From Aliirhizobium wenxiniae (GTDB lineage Bacteria > Pseudomonadota > Alphaproteobacteria > Rhizobiales > Rhizobiaceae), in contig NZ_JACHEG010000001.1 of the NCBI RefSeq assembly GCF_014201355.1, forward strand, positions 682,001 to 746,000: 64,000 nucleotides of DNA, written 5' to 3'. The translations under genes and the position numbers were made by a program. Each line of letters opens with the position of its first letter. Position 1 is the stretch's first letter. Below, in pieces: positions 55,765 to 64,000 of this stretch. Under the pieces are notes generated by a model. It was not told the DNA's origin, ran no database searches, and saw only the letters and a list, made by a program, of their open reading frames with translations.

Positions 55765-56913
55765 TCACTTCGGCTCAAGGTTCATCATAAGGTTGGCAAG
55801 CAGCGCGGTGCGCGGCGCAAGGCTGCTGACGAAAATATGCTCGTCGAAAGTATGCGCCCCCGCCCCATCGGCGCCGAGACCGTCTAGTGTCGGCACGCCG
55901 AGAGCTGCGGTAAAATTGCCATCCGACCCGCCGCCCGTCGTCACACCTTCCAGCGTGATACCGAGCTTTGCGGCAATCTCTGCCGCGGTATCGAACAGTT
56001 TCACGCCCTCTTCGGATTGCGCAAAAGGCGGCCGGTTCATCTGGCCGGTGATCTCGAACGTGATATCCGGATCGACCGGCTTCATGGCCTCAATTCTGGC
56101 CGTGATCTCGCCAGCGGCCTTGTCGTCCGGCACGCGCACATCCACCACCATCCGGCATTCCGCCGGCACCGTGTTCCGCCCCGTCCCGCCCTGGATCGTG
56201 CCGACCGTCACGGTGATGCCGCGCTCGACATCGTTCAGCGCCTCAAGATCGAGCACCAGCCGCGCAGCCGCCCGAATTGCGCTGCGGCCATCCTGCGGGC
56301 GTGTACCTGCATGCGAAGCACGTCCTCGCACGGTGATATCGTACATGGCGACCCCCTTGCGGGCGATGACGATCTTGCCGCCATCCCGCGCCGGCTCGAC
56401 AACCAGCGTGTAACCGGCACTTGCCGCCAGCTTTTCCATATAGGCACGCGACGAAAGACTGCCGATCTCTTCGTCCGGCACGAAAACCAGATCGACCGGC
56501 ATGCGGCTGCCCTTGGCGACCGCAATCTTCAGCGCTTCGAGCGCCATCAGCGCTCCGGATTTCATGTCGTAAATGCCGGGACCGTAAAGCTTGTCGCCGT
56601 CCCGCTTCAACGGCAATTGCTTGGCGATCACGCCATGCGCATGCACGGTATCGAAATGCGCCAGAACCAGCACGCTCTTTTCATTGCTGCCTTCAGCCCG
56701 CGGCGAGCGCACTGTCAGAATATCGCCAAGTCCCAGCGTTCCGGGCAGGCGCTCCACATTCAGCAAAGCGGATTTCGCCAGTCCCTCTACCCGATCGACC
56801 AGCCGGTTGACCGCATTCGCATCGTGAGATGGTGTTTCGATCTCCACCCATGCCACGAGTTCCTGCAATAGAGCCTTGTCGTCAATATCGGCGGCTGAAA
56901 CGGAATTGGTCAT
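55765..56913 (-). CDS. M20-family metallopeptidase (carboxypeptidase G2-like)
   Basis: Di-zinc amidohydrolase with VLAHFDTV (metal His), GPGIYDMKSG (bridging Asp), PDEEIGS (general-base Glu), RASHAGTRP (dimerisation domain) and AHTFDEH (late His). No signal peptide is visible, so cytosolic. Similar proteins hydrolyse N-acyl or gamma-glutamyl amino acids. The frame is open to 56958, but MTNSVSAADIDDKALL at 56913 is the better start. About 382 residues. First gene of the minus-strand run that ends with cutC. Confidence 0.9.
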   Translation of the reverse strand: MTNSVSAADIDDKALLQELVAWVEIETPSHDANAVNRLVDRVEGLAKSALLNVERLPGTLGLGDILTVRSPRAEGSNEKSVLVLAHFDTVHAHGVIAKQLPLKRDGDKLYGPGIYDMKSGALMALEALKIAVAKGSRMPVDLVFVPDEEIGSLSSRAYMEKLAASAGYTLVVEPARDGGKIVIARKGVAMYDITVRGRASHAGTRPQDGRSAIRAAARLVLDLEALNDVERGITVTVGTIQGGTGRNTVPAECRMVVDVRVPDDKAAGEITARIEAMKPVDPDITFEITGQMNRPPFAQSEEGVKLFDTAAEIAAKLGITLEGVTTGGGSDGNFTAALGVPTLDGLGADGAGAHTFDEHIFVSSLAPRTALLANLMMNLEPK

Positions 56914-57024
56914 TGAAATCCCCTTGCTATGTTCTGCGAGCGTGGGGACTATAACCACGATACCGTCACGGGCAACGCCTCGTGGCTATGATCGGACTGT
57001 TCACAAATTCAGCAACAATCAGAT

Positions 57025-57636
57025 TTATTCGTTCACCAATTTAAAGATGAGCTGGTGAACATTGCCGCCATTGTTCATCTCCAGCTTGTCATAGTCCCGG
57101 TGCCGCTCGCGATTGCGTTTCGAAATCTCGCCAAGCCTTGCGGTCAGGTCCTGCCTTATCTTCTGGCATTTTGGATCATCCGCAGCCGTAAGCCCAATGC
57201 TCACCGCCTCGATCTCCTTCACCATCTCCACGATCATGTCGCCATGCACTCGCTCATGGCGACGCACGCCTTCAGCAAACGTATCCCATTTCGCCTTCAG
57301 GGCGCCCGGCATCTTGCCGGCTTTCGGCAGCGTGTAGATCAGCGTCAGGCTTGGCCGTGCCGAGACCAGTTTGCATGACCCATCCGGCTGTGGCTGATAG
57401 TTTCGAGACCAGAGCAGCTTGAAATCCGTATGCGCGATAGTCCGCATCTGGCCACCGACAAGCGGTCCCTTCTCGCCAATCTGGGAATAAAGCTCGATGC
57501 CCGTGGAACCGCTGACCGTATAGGTCTTCACCTGTTCGACTGGCGCCCATTGCGCGGCCGCCAAAGACGGCGGAATGAACAGGAGGCTTCCGGCCACAAC
57601 CCTTACCAGCATTCTTCTCACGGCAAACTCCAGCAT
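57025..57636 (-). CDS. DUF922 secreted putative Zn-dependent protease
   Basis: 203 residues with a signal sequence (VRVVAGSLLFIPPSLAAAQ) and the DUF922 core; RHERVHGDMI has the HExxH-like metal motif (HERVH). Two conserved cysteines (SCKLV and PKCQK) could form a disulfide. Substrate unknown. It is separate from the M20 gene by 110 nt. Confidence 0.85.
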   Translation of the reverse strand: MLEFAVRRMLVRVVAGSLLFIPPSLAAAQWAPVEQVKTYTVSGSTGIELYSQIGEKGPLVGGQMRTIAHTDFKLLWSRNYQPQPDGSCKLVSARPSLTLIYTLPKAGKMPGALKAKWDTFAEGVRRHERVHGDMIVEMVKEIEAVSIGLTAADDPKCQKIRQDLTARLGEISKRNRERHRDYDKLEMNNGGNVHQLIFKLVNE

Positions 57637-57889
57637 CTGTCCTCTGCCGTGGTAGAGCGACGCGCCGTCGTTTTCAACACCGCACGCGATCGGAAGCCAT
57701 GTCCGCGAACCGCGTCATTCCGGCTTATGTCGCCTCATTGCGGCCTATGCGATAAATCAGCACTGGAACATACCGCTGCGGATGGGTGACAAACAGGCAA
57801 ACTTGTCATACATGTTAAATTAAGCAGCAATAAGCGATCGAACCCGGAAAACTCCCGGGACTATAATCTCCCAGGAAGGAAACGCATCC
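57637..57889. promoter_or_regulatory. Divergent promoter region of DUF922 and FadR-type regulator genes
   Basis: Holds no gene. The element TTGTCATACATG (core TGTCATACA at 57804-57812) lies 78 bp before the regulator start and is repeated in reverse at 58667-58677. Confidence 0.6.
57804..57812. promoter_or_regulatory. Candidate operator upstream of the FadR-type regulator gene
   Basis: TGTCATACA, palindromic at its ends (TGT...ACA), a type typical for FCD-domain GntR regulators. Ten bases, TTGTCATACA, recur inverted at 58668-58677. Autoregulation is inferred. Confidence 0.6.
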
Positions 57890-58642
57890 ATGAGCGAGGA
57901 ACTCAACACGGATCTGATCGCCTCCCCAAAGACGCGCGCAACGCAATTGAGCGACACACTGCGCCAGGCGATCGCCGAAGGACAATTCCCGCCGGGATCA
58001 AAACTTCCAAGTGAAGCGCAGCTGACATTGGCACATGGGGTCAGCAGGACGGTAGTCCGGGAAGCTCTAGCCGCCTTGCGGTCGGATCGCCTTGTGGAGG
58101 CCCGGCAAGGTGCTGGCGTCTTCGTTCTCCAAGCAACCCCGACACCGCCGCCATTCAACCTCTCCCTTGGCCATATCGATCTCGCGCGTGTTTCCTCGAT
58201 GATCGAGCTGCTTGAATTGAGGACCGCCGTTGAGGTCGAATCAGCTGGAATGGCGGCCCTTCGGCGCTCGCCAGCACAGGAAGAGGTGATATTCGAGCGT
58301 CACTATGCCGTGCGCTCCTGTCTGGAAGCACATCAGCCGACGAGCGAGGCCGACTTCGCTCTTCACCTCTCCATCGCCGACGCGACAAACAATCCGCGCT
58401 TCCGCGAATTTCTGACCATGATCGGCAAGAACGTCATCCCCCGCGCCGCCCTGCGCGGCGACGAAACGGCGGAAGAGCAGATGGATTACATCAACCTGCT
58501 TGTCGACGAACACCATGCGATCGTCACCGCCATCTCCGAAGGAGACGAGGAAAAGGCCCGGGAAGCGATGCGCCGGCACCTGCGCGGAAGTCAGTTGCGC
58601 TACAGAAACCTGCTTCGCGCGCAGCGAGAAGATGTCAGATAA
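57890..58642 (+). CDS. GntR-family (FCD/FadR-type) transcriptional regulator of the sugar-acid operon
   Basis: N-terminal winged helix with LPSEAQLTLAHGVSRTVVREAL as recognition region (about residues 40-60), C-terminal all-helical FCD domain with the Asp/His metal or ligand residues in DFALHLSIADATNN and DEHHAIVTAISEGDEEKA. The ATG at 57890 follows GGAAGG within 8 nt. It is 73 nt before kdgD and shares an operator-like element with it, so it most likely represses the operon and itself, with a sugar acid or lactone as inducer. Confidence 0.9.
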   Translation: MSEELNTDLIASPKTRATQLSDTLRQAIAEGQFPPGSKLPSEAQLTLAHGVSRTVVREALAALRSDRLVEARQGAGVFVLQATPTPPPFNLSLGHIDLARVSSMIELLELRTAVEVESAGMAALRRSPAQEEVIFERHYAVRSCLEAHQPTSEADFALHLSIADATNNPRFREFLTMIGKNVIPRAALRGDETAEEQMDYINLLVDEHHAIVTAISEGDEEKAREAMRRHLRGSQLRYRNLLRAQREDVR

Positions 58643-58646
58643 CTCG

Positions 58647-59627
<981 letters not shown>

Positions 59628-59632
59628 GCCGG

Positions 59633-60781
59633 ATGAAAATAGCGTCGGTTCGCACTCATCTTCTTGAACACCGGCTCGATGTGGCTTTCGAAAGCGCCTC
59701 CATGCGCTTCGATCGCCGGGCTCATATATTGGTTGAGATCGAGTGCGACGACGGCACGGTGGGCTGGGGCGAATGCCTCGGCCCTGCCCGTCCCAATGCC
59801 GCAGTCGTTCAGGCCTATGCCAACTGGCTGATCGGTGAAAATCCGCTTGAGACCGAAAAGATCTGGGCGAAGCTCTATAATGCGCTTCGCGACCAAGGCC
59901 AGCGCGGTCTGGCCATTACCGCCCTGTCCGGCATCGACATGGCGCTCTGGGATATCAAGGGCAAACATTTCAACGCCCCCATTTCCATCCTTCTAGGCGG
60001 GCGTTTCCGCGAGAGCATCAAGGCCTACGCAACGGGCAGCTTCAAGCGCGACGGCGTCGACCGCGTCGAGGACAATGCCACCGACGTCGCCCGCTACAGG
60101 GCGGAAGGTTTCCACGCCACCAAGATCAAGATCGGCTTCGGCGTCGAGGAAGACCTGCGCGTCATCCGCGCCGTTCGCGAAGCCGCCGGCCCCGACATGC
60201 GGCTGATGATCGACGCCAACCATGGTTACGACGCTGTCGAGGCGATCAGGCTTGGCAATGCGGCTGCGCAATACGGCATCGACTGGTTCGAGGAACCCGT
60301 TGTGCCTGAACAGCTTGCCGCCTATCGCGAAGTCCGTAGCCGACAGCCGATCCCGGTCGCCGGTGGCGAGACCTGGCACACCCGCTGGGGCATGCGCGAG
60401 CCGATCGAGACCCGTGCGATCGATATCGTGCAGCCGGATCTCGCAGGGGTCGGTGGTTTTACCGAGGCAAAGCGCGTTGCGGATCTTGCGGCTCTTCATG
60501 GCATCCGCGTTGTTCCCCATGTCTGGGGAACTGCGATCCATATCGCTGCCGCCCTGCAGTTCATGGCGGCGATGGTACCAAGCCCGGTTCGGCTCAACCC
60601 GATCGAACCGATCCTCGAATTCGATCGCACTCACAATCCCTTCCGTCAGGCGATCGTCAAGACGCCGATCGAGCATAAGGGCGGCGTGGTGCAGATCCCG
60701 AACGGCCCCGGCCTCGGCATCGAGATCGACCGCGATGCACTGAAGGAATTCCGCATGCCCGACGAAAAGGGAGCGGCCTGA
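59633..60781 (+). CDS. gci: D-galactarolactone cycloisomerase
   Basis: Enolase-superfamily enzyme that opens D-galactaro-1,4-lactone to 3-deoxy-2-keto-hexarate. The sequence starting MKIASVRTHLLEHRLDVAFE with ESASMRFDRRAH is very close, from memory, to the characterised Agrobacterium enzyme (Atu3139). KIK (Lys164, Lys166), metal ligands Asp194, Glu220, Glu246, and His296 in PHVWG are present. GAGG is 8 nt before the ATG, which lies 5 nt after kdgD. The frame is open upstream inside kdgD but in another frame, so this start is secure. 382 residues. Confidence 0.93.
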   Translation: MKIASVRTHLLEHRLDVAFESASMRFDRRAHILVEIECDDGTVGWGECLGPARPNAAVVQAYANWLIGENPLETEKIWAKLYNALRDQGQRGLAITALSGIDMALWDIKGKHFNAPISILLGGRFRESIKAYATGSFKRDGVDRVEDNATDVARYRAEGFHATKIKIGFGVEEDLRVIRAVREAAGPDMRLMIDANHGYDAVEAIRLGNAAAQYGIDWFEEPVVPEQLAAYREVRSRQPIPVAGGETWHTRWGMREPIETRAIDIVQPDLAGVGGFTEAKRVADLAALHGIRVVPHVWGTAIHIAAALQFMAAMVPSPVRLNPIEPILEFDRTHNPFRQAIVKTPIEHKGGVVQIPNGPGLGIEIDRDALKEFRMPDEKGAA

Positions 60782-61662
60782 TGCTCGTTCGCACCCTCAC
60801 CGGCAAGGCTCCGAAGATTAAGCTGCCGCGGGGTGCGGTCGATACGCAGATGCACATGTATCTGCCGGGTTATCCGTCACTGCCCGGTGGCCCGGGCTTG
60901 CCGGCAGGCGCCCTGCCCGATCCCGATCAATATCGCAAGCTCATGCAATGGCTCGGCATCGACCGGGTCATCATCACGCAGGGCAATGCGCATCAGCGGG
61001 ACAATTCCAATCTGGTTGCCTGCCTCGACATCATGGGCAATGTCGCCCGTGGCGTCGGCATCATCGACGGCAATACCAGCGATGCCGAGATGGTCCGCCT
61101 TTCAGAAGCCGGCATTGTCGGCGCCCGCATCATGGATCTGCCGGGCGGCGCAGTCGATCTTTCGGAACTCGAAACGGTCGATGCAAAAGCAGCTGCCCAC
61201 GGCTGGATGCTCGCCGTGCAGTTCGACGGCAGCAATATCCTTGACCACGAAGCGCGTCTGGAAAATCTGAAGTCCCGCTGGGTCTTCGACCACCATGGCA
61301 AATTCTTCTCCGGCGTCACACCCGAAAGCGACGAGATCGCCGCCGTCAAACGCCTCATCGACGCCGGAAACTGCTGGTTCAAGTTCGCCGGTGTCTATGA
61401 ATCATCGAAAACGGGTGGCCCCGATTACGCCGATGTCGCAGCTGTTGCGCGCGAGATCGCAAACTATGCCCCGGAACGGATTGTCTGGGGCACCAACTGG
61501 CCGCACAATCTGGCCCGCGAACAGGCGGATTACCCGGATGACGCAGCATTGACCGATACCGTACTTGGCTGGCTGCCGGACGACACCGCCCGGCATCTTG
61601 CCCTGATAGAGAACCCGCAGACCCTTTTCGGTCTGCAGGAATGGAGTGCATCAACGAGTTGA
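60781..61662 (+). CDS. gli: D-galactarolactone isomerase (amidohydrolase superfamily)
   Basis: Converts D-galactaro-1,5-lactone, the product of uronate dehydrogenase, to the 1,4-lactone used by Gci. The 293-residue protein has the amidohydrolase DTQMHMYLP start (residues 21-29), VFDHHGKF, and GTNWPHN near the end; it resembles Agrobacterium Atu3138. Its ATG shares one base with the gci stop (TGATG), so the genes are coupled. Uronate dehydrogenase itself is not in the window and may lie beyond 64000. Confidence 0.92.
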   Translation: MLVRTLTGKAPKIKLPRGAVDTQMHMYLPGYPSLPGGPGLPAGALPDPDQYRKLMQWLGIDRVIITQGNAHQRDNSNLVACLDIMGNVARGVGIIDGNTSDAEMVRLSEAGIVGARIMDLPGGAVDLSELETVDAKAAAHGWMLAVQFDGSNILDHEARLENLKSRWVFDHHGKFFSGVTPESDEIAAVKRLIDAGNCWFKFAGVYESSKTGGPDYADVAAVAREIANYAPERIVWGTNWPHNLAREQADYPDDAALTDTVLGWLPDDTARHLALIENPQTLFGLQEWSASTS

Positions 61663-61672
61663 TATTTTGAAT

Positions 61673-61698
61673 AACCGGTGCGTGGAGGCACCGGTTTC
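61673..61698 (+). terminator. Terminator-like hairpin before the TRAP binding-protein gene
   Basis: AACCGGTGC-GTGGAG-GCACCGGTT followed by TTCTTT, 10 nt after the gli stop. It probably reduces but does not stop transcription into the transporter genes. Confidence 0.65.
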
Positions 61699-61714
61699 TT
61701 TGGAGGAGGAAAAC

Positions 61715-62701
61715 ATGAAAATCACGAAAGCTCTCGGGCTGGCGCTGACGCTCGCCCTCGCTGCGACGACGGCCGTCCCGCTCGCTCACGCGCAGCAGGT
61801 CACGTTGCGCTCGGCTGACATCCATCCGGACGGTTATCCAACCGTCGACGCGGTCAAATATATGAGTGATCTCGTCAAGGAACGCACCGGAGGCCGCATC
61901 GGCATCCAGGTGATGAACAACTCGGTTCTCGGTGGCGAAAAGGACACGATCGAACAGACCCGTTTCGGCGTCATCGACATGAACCGCGTCAACGCCGCCC
62001 CGTTCAACAACCTTATCCCGGAAACGGTTGTCCTCGGCCTGCCCTTCCTGTTCCGTTCGACCGACCATATGCATAAGGTCGTCGACGGCCCGATCGGCGA
62101 CAAGATCTTGGCTGCGTTCGAACCTCATGGCCTGATCGGCCTTGCCTATTACGACAGCGGCGCCCGCTCCTTCTACACGACCAAGAAGCCGGTCGAGAAA
62201 CTGGCCGACCTCAAGGGCCTGAAGATCCGCGTCCAGCAGTCCGATCTCTGGATCGCCATGATGCAGGCTTTTGGCGCCAACCCGACGCCGATGCCGATGG
62301 GCGAAGTCTATTCCTCACTTGAAACCGGCGTGGTCGATGGCGCGGAAAACAACTGGCCGTCCTACGAGTCTGCCCGGCACTACGAAGTGGCGAAGAACTA
62401 CACGCTGACCCAGCACTCGATGAACCCGGAAATCCTCGTCATGTCGAAGGTCTCGTGGGACAAGCTGACCCCGGACGACCAGAAGATCGTCCGTCAGGCG
62501 GCCAAGGACTCGGTCGTGAAGATGCGTGAACTCTGGACCGCCCGCGAAAAGACCTCGGAAGAAAAGGTTCGTGCCGGCGGCGTCAAGGTCATCAACGTCA
62601 ACAAGGAAGAGTTCTCGGCCGCGATGAAGCCGGTCTACGACAAGTTCGTCACCGACGCGAGCATGAAGGCGCTGCTGGACGAAATCCAGGCAGTTCAATA
62701 A
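61715..62701 (+). CDS. TRAP transporter periplasmic binding protein (DctP family)
   Basis: Binds the acid in the periplasm. Signal peptide MKITKALGLALTLALAATTA followed by AVPLAHAQ; the DctP core has GLKIRVQQSDLW (with the Arg that grips the ligand carboxylate), MPMGEVYSSLETGVVDGAENNW. The ATG at 61715 has GGAGGAGG 5-8 nt upstream. 328 residues. Membership of a galactarolactone operon suggests galacturonate, glucuronate or a related aldarate as ligand; this is inference. Confidence 0.93.
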   Translation: MKITKALGLALTLALAATTAVPLAHAQQVTLRSADIHPDGYPTVDAVKYMSDLVKERTGGRIGIQVMNNSVLGGEKDTIEQTRFGVIDMNRVNAAPFNNLIPETVVLGLPFLFRSTDHMHKVVDGPIGDKILAAFEPHGLIGLAYYDSGARSFYTTKKPVEKLADLKGLKIRVQQSDLWIAMMQAFGANPTPMPMGEVYSSLETGVVDGAENNWPSYESARHYEVAKNYTLTQHSMNPEILVMSKVSWDKLTPDDQKIVRQAAKDSVVKMRELWTAREKTSEEKVRAGGVKVINVNKEEFSAAMKPVYDKFVTDASMKALLDEIQAVQ

Positions 62702-62715
62702 TCGCCAAAATGATG

Positions 62716-62740
62716 GCCGGCCTCCTTTGAGGCCGGCTTT
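62716..62740 (+). terminator. Intra-operonic hairpin after the TRAP binding-protein gene
   Basis: GCCGGCCTC-CTTT-GAGGCCGGC then TTT, 14 nt after the binding-protein stop; expected to raise binding-protein levels above those of the permeases. Confidence 0.75.
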
Positions 62741-62782
62741 CGCATATCCGGCGCAAAGTCCGGAAGGAGGAGGAACAGAACA

Positions 62783-63304
62783 ATGCGAAAATTCATGCAG
62801 GCGATAAAACCCGCTTTGGGCGTGGTCAGCCGCCTCTCACTATGGATCGCGGGCATAGGCATGATCGCCATGACGCTGATCGTCGGCTGGCAGATTTTCG
62901 GCCGCTACATACTCAATGACTCGCCGGCATGGTCGGAGCCTCTGTCGCTCCACCTGATGGCCTGGTTCATCATGCTCGGCGCCGCCGTCGGTGTGCGCGA
63001 AAGCGTGCATCTCGGCCTCGACATCGTGCGCTACATGATGCCACCGAACATCCAGAAGGCGATGGACCTGTTAAGCCTCGGCCTGATCGTGCTCTTCGGC
63101 ATCGGCATGGCCTATTATTCGACCCTGCTTGCAGCCGGCACATGGTCCGCCCGCATCCCCGTCCTCGGCTGGCCGGGCGGCACCGATTTCTTCCCGATGA
63201 TCGGCGGTGGAGTGATGATCGCGATCTTTGCTCTTGAACGTTTCATCGACGTCGCGATCGGCGAGGAAATCGCTGCAGACGTGCTTGTCCAGGAGGCCGC
63301 ATAA
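62783..63304 (+). CDS. TRAP transporter small permease (DctQ family)
   Basis: Four-helix DctQ subunit of 173 residues; the motif SPAWSEPLSLHLMAWFIMLGAAVG (about residues 50-73) is typical of the family. GGAGGAGG lies upstream of the ATG. The stop shares one base with the start of the large permease gene (TAATG). Confidence 0.92.
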   Translation: MRKFMQAIKPALGVVSRLSLWIAGIGMIAMTLIVGWQIFGRYILNDSPAWSEPLSLHLMAWFIMLGAAVGVRESVHLGLDIVRYMMPPNIQKAMDLLSLGLIVLFGIGMAYYSTLLAAGTWSARIPVLGWPGGTDFFPMIGGGVMIAIFALERFIDVAIGEEIAADVLVQEAA

Positions 63305-64000
63305 TGGCCTATACGATCCTTTTCGCTTCATTCACCTTTCTGATGATCATCGGCATGCCGATCGCCTTCTGCCTCGGCATCGCGTCTTTCGCGACGGTAC
63401 TCTATCTGGGCCTGCCGCCGATCGTCGTTTTCCAGCAGCTGAACTCCGGCATGAACGTTTTTGCCATGATGGCGATCCCGTTCTTCATCTTCGCCGGCGA
63501 CCTGATGGTGCGCGGCGGCATCGCCGCAAGACTGATCCGCTTTGCGGCCGGCCTGGTCGGCCACATGCGCGGCGGCCTCGGTCAGGTCAATGTCGTCGCC
63601 TCTACCCTGTTCGGCGGCATTTCCGGCTCGGCCGTAGCCGATGCCTCGGCCGTCGGTGGCCTGATGATCCCGCAAATGGCCAAGCGCGGCTATGATCGGG
63701 ATTATGCGGTCAACGTCACCGCCAATGCGGCCATCATCGCCCTGATGATCCCGCCGTCGCACAACATGATCCTCTATTCGATCGCCGCCGGCGGCAATGT
63801 CTCGGTCGCCGATCTCTTCACCGCAGGCATCATCCCAGGCCTGCTTCTTGCCGCAGCGCTGATGTTCACCGCATGGTGGGTCGCCGTCAAACGCGGTTAC
63901 CCGGCCGACGCCTTCCCAGGCTTTCGCCGCCTTGGCTATTATCTGGCAGCCTCGCTTCCGGGCATCCTGCTGATCGCCATCATCTTCGGCGGTGTGCGCT
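63304..64000 (+). CDS. TRAP transporter large permease (DctM family), 3' end outside window
   Basis: The translocating subunit. From the ATG at 63304 the visible 232 residues (MAYTILFASFTFLMIIGMPI...) contain the DctM signatures VFAMMAIPFFIFAGDLM and GGISGSAVADASAVGG and about six hydrophobic segments. The window cuts it at roughly half of its usual length of 425; no frame break is seen. Confidence 0.93.
   Translation, partial: MAYTILFASFTFLMIIGMPIAFCLGIASFATVLYLGLPPIVVFQQLNSGMNVFAMMAIPFFIFAGDLMVRGGIAARLIRFAAGLVGHMRGGLGQVNVVASTLFGGISGSAVADASAVGGLMIPQMAKRGYDRDYAVNVTANAAIIALMIPPSHNMILYSIAAGGNVSVADLFTAGIIPGLLLAAALMFTAWWVAVKRGYPADAFPGFRRLGYYLAASLPGILLIAIIFGGVR

Overview
The window is a gene-dense, GC-rich stretch of an alphaproteobacterial chromosome, almost certainly a member of the Rhizobiaceae (Rhizobium / Agrobacterium / Neorhizobium type). 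The reasons are the order of the mur/fts cluster behind rnpB, an m-DAP-type MurE, PPi-dependent phosphofructokinase, the btaA-btaB pair for betaine lipids, an ArsR-methyltransferase fusion in front of metF, and an enzyme set closely like the Agrobacterium galactarolactone route. I see no tRNA, rRNA, insertion sequence, prophage, CRISPR or conjugation gene; this looks like ordinary chromosome with an accessory catabolic locus at the right end.

Layout. 1-12154 (minus): division and cell-wall cluster rsmH-ftsL-ftsI-murE-murF-mraY-murD-ftsW-murG-murC, with murC cut by the window edge. The genes overlap or nearly touch, so they are probably co-transcribed. mraZ, normally first in this cluster, is not present before rsmH; its place is taken by a non-coding leader and then rnpB (RNase P RNA, minus, about 12558-12965). 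13060-15456 (minus): a lytic transglycosylase, an AmpD-like amidase and a TerB-DnaJ protein. 15811-18809 (plus): PPi-phosphofructokinase, a LysE/RhtB-like membrane protein and a lipoprotein transglycosylase. 18813-20153 (minus): a membrane-anchored beta-lactamase-fold protein. 20319-25528 (plus): btaA-btaB, a GH25 muramidase, an MltB-type transglycosylase and a DMT transporter. 25763-25840: a 25-residue membrane peptide. 25953-29627 (minus): metF, its ArsR-methyltransferase partner and ettA.

29718-34751 (plus): a lipase-like hydrolase, then a tight group of DMT transporter, class III CoA-transferase and a ThDP enzyme, and a second tiny membrane peptide. 34844-36881 (minus): a small secreted protein, a RidA protein, a DUF442 phosphatase-like protein and a mutarotase-like protein. 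37072-38466: an L,D-transpeptidase. 38551-40969 (minus): an orphan ParA and an APC permease with a long, hairpin-rich leader. 41492-46933 (plus): a binding-protein ABC importer and an MHS-type MFS permease. 47286-51071 (minus): metH. 51267-54204: an AGE epimerase (plus), then CutC and a ROK kinase (minus). 54201-56913 (minus): a glyoxalase-hydrolase fusion and an M20 peptidase. 57025-57636: a DUF922 protein.

57890-64000 (plus): a FadR-type regulator followed by kdgD, gci, gli and a TRAP transporter (large permease cut by the window end). Together these would import a hexuronate or aldarate and turn galactarolactone into 2-oxoglutarate semialdehyde. The most informative non-coding signals are a 22-bp palindrome shared by the metF and metH promoters, and a TGTCATACA element shared by the FadR-type regulator and the sugar-acid operon.
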